DNA of 64,000 nucleotides, from positions 1 through 64,000 of the forward strand of contig JAXGGA010004430.1 in assembly GCA_038373865.1 (NCBI GenBank). Reading direction: 5' to 3'. Positions 63,663 through 64,000 of the stretch are shown here, in pieces. The notes beneath the pieces were generated by a model. The model was not told where the DNA came from. It saw nothing but the letters and a program-made list of their open reading frames with translations, and ran no database searches. Position numbers and translations under genes: made by a program. Each line of letters begins with the position of its first letter. The stretch's first letter is position 1. This stretch comes from Uloborus plumipes. Its lineage: Eukaryota > Arthropoda > Arachnida > Araneae > Uloboridae.

Positions 63663-64000
63663 TTAACCCTCGTTTACTGTTGTCAATCCGTTCCAGCCGT
63701 TCCAGTTTCCTTTTAAGAGCATAGAAAACTTATTTATGACCTTAAATGCGTGTTTAAAGATAATTAGTACTCTTTAGGCATTAAATAGCATTCTTTAGTC
63801 ACCATTACACTCGTATTATCAAAGGTATTGCGGCAGAATATGCGAAAATAATGCCTATTATACTTGAATGCAACTTAACTTGACACTGAACGTCACTACG
63901 GGAGAAGCCAATAAGAACTCACACGCAGTCAGCGATCTCCTGTAATTCGCCCAGTTGGGTTTTAACGTTTTATCTAGCTCGTTTTTCATAGGCTAACGTC
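63663..64000 (+). repeat. possible pogo/Tigger-like left end, cut by window edge
   Basis: TA followed by CAGTTAACCCTCGTTTACTG resembles Tigger-type termini. No right end is visible before the window stops. Confidence 0.3.

Overview
The window is AT-rich metazoan DNA with long introns, few exons and many transposable elements (TEs). The one host gene is a small-conductance calcium-activated potassium channel (SK/KCNN) of arthropod type. The TE mix (Helitrons, Merlin, Tc1/mariner, pogo, hAT, piggyBac-like MITEs, Penelope-like footprints, tRNA SINEs) also fits an arthropod. An arachnid is my best guess, but this is not proven from the sequence.

Layout. 1-10549: intergenic DNA or a far-upstream intron, with a foldback repeat (961-1407), a decayed Merlin element (2409-3652) and an intact-ended Helitron (6973-8508) that still holds a piece of its helicase. 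10550-24518 (+): the last five coding exons of the SK gene, from the pore loop to the stop codon. The channel's N-terminus and S1-S5 are not recognisable in the window. Its introns hold two more Helitrons, several MITEs and a 90-bp perfect inverted repeat with a hammerhead-ribozyme-like core. 24519-31650: probable 3' UTR, then mostly featureless AT-rich DNA, with a foldback MITE and a second hammerhead motif on the minus strand (28513-28558). 31653-38243: a Tc1/mariner element carrying a nested hAT MITE, a CATCGATG-rich hAT element, and a TA-flanked element with ACGGGA-type motifs. 38244-49874: largely empty apart from a tRNA-derived SINE (43563-43862) and Helitrons near 46 kb. 49875-52110: a decayed pogo element with a PHD-like zinc finger and a nested hAT MITE. 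52-62 kb: a Tc1 fragment, two more Helitrons (one holding a piggyBac-like MITE and sitting in one copy of a tandem duplication), a foldback, a SINE fragment and a long ATT microsatellite.

All coding sequence other than SK comes from TEs, and all of it is broken. I found no CRISPR array, bacterial-type operon, rRNA or functional tRNA. The most interesting material is the pair of hammerhead motifs and the datable TE nesting; I see no undescribed multi-gene system. All boundaries were read by eye from termini and target-site duplications, without database searches.
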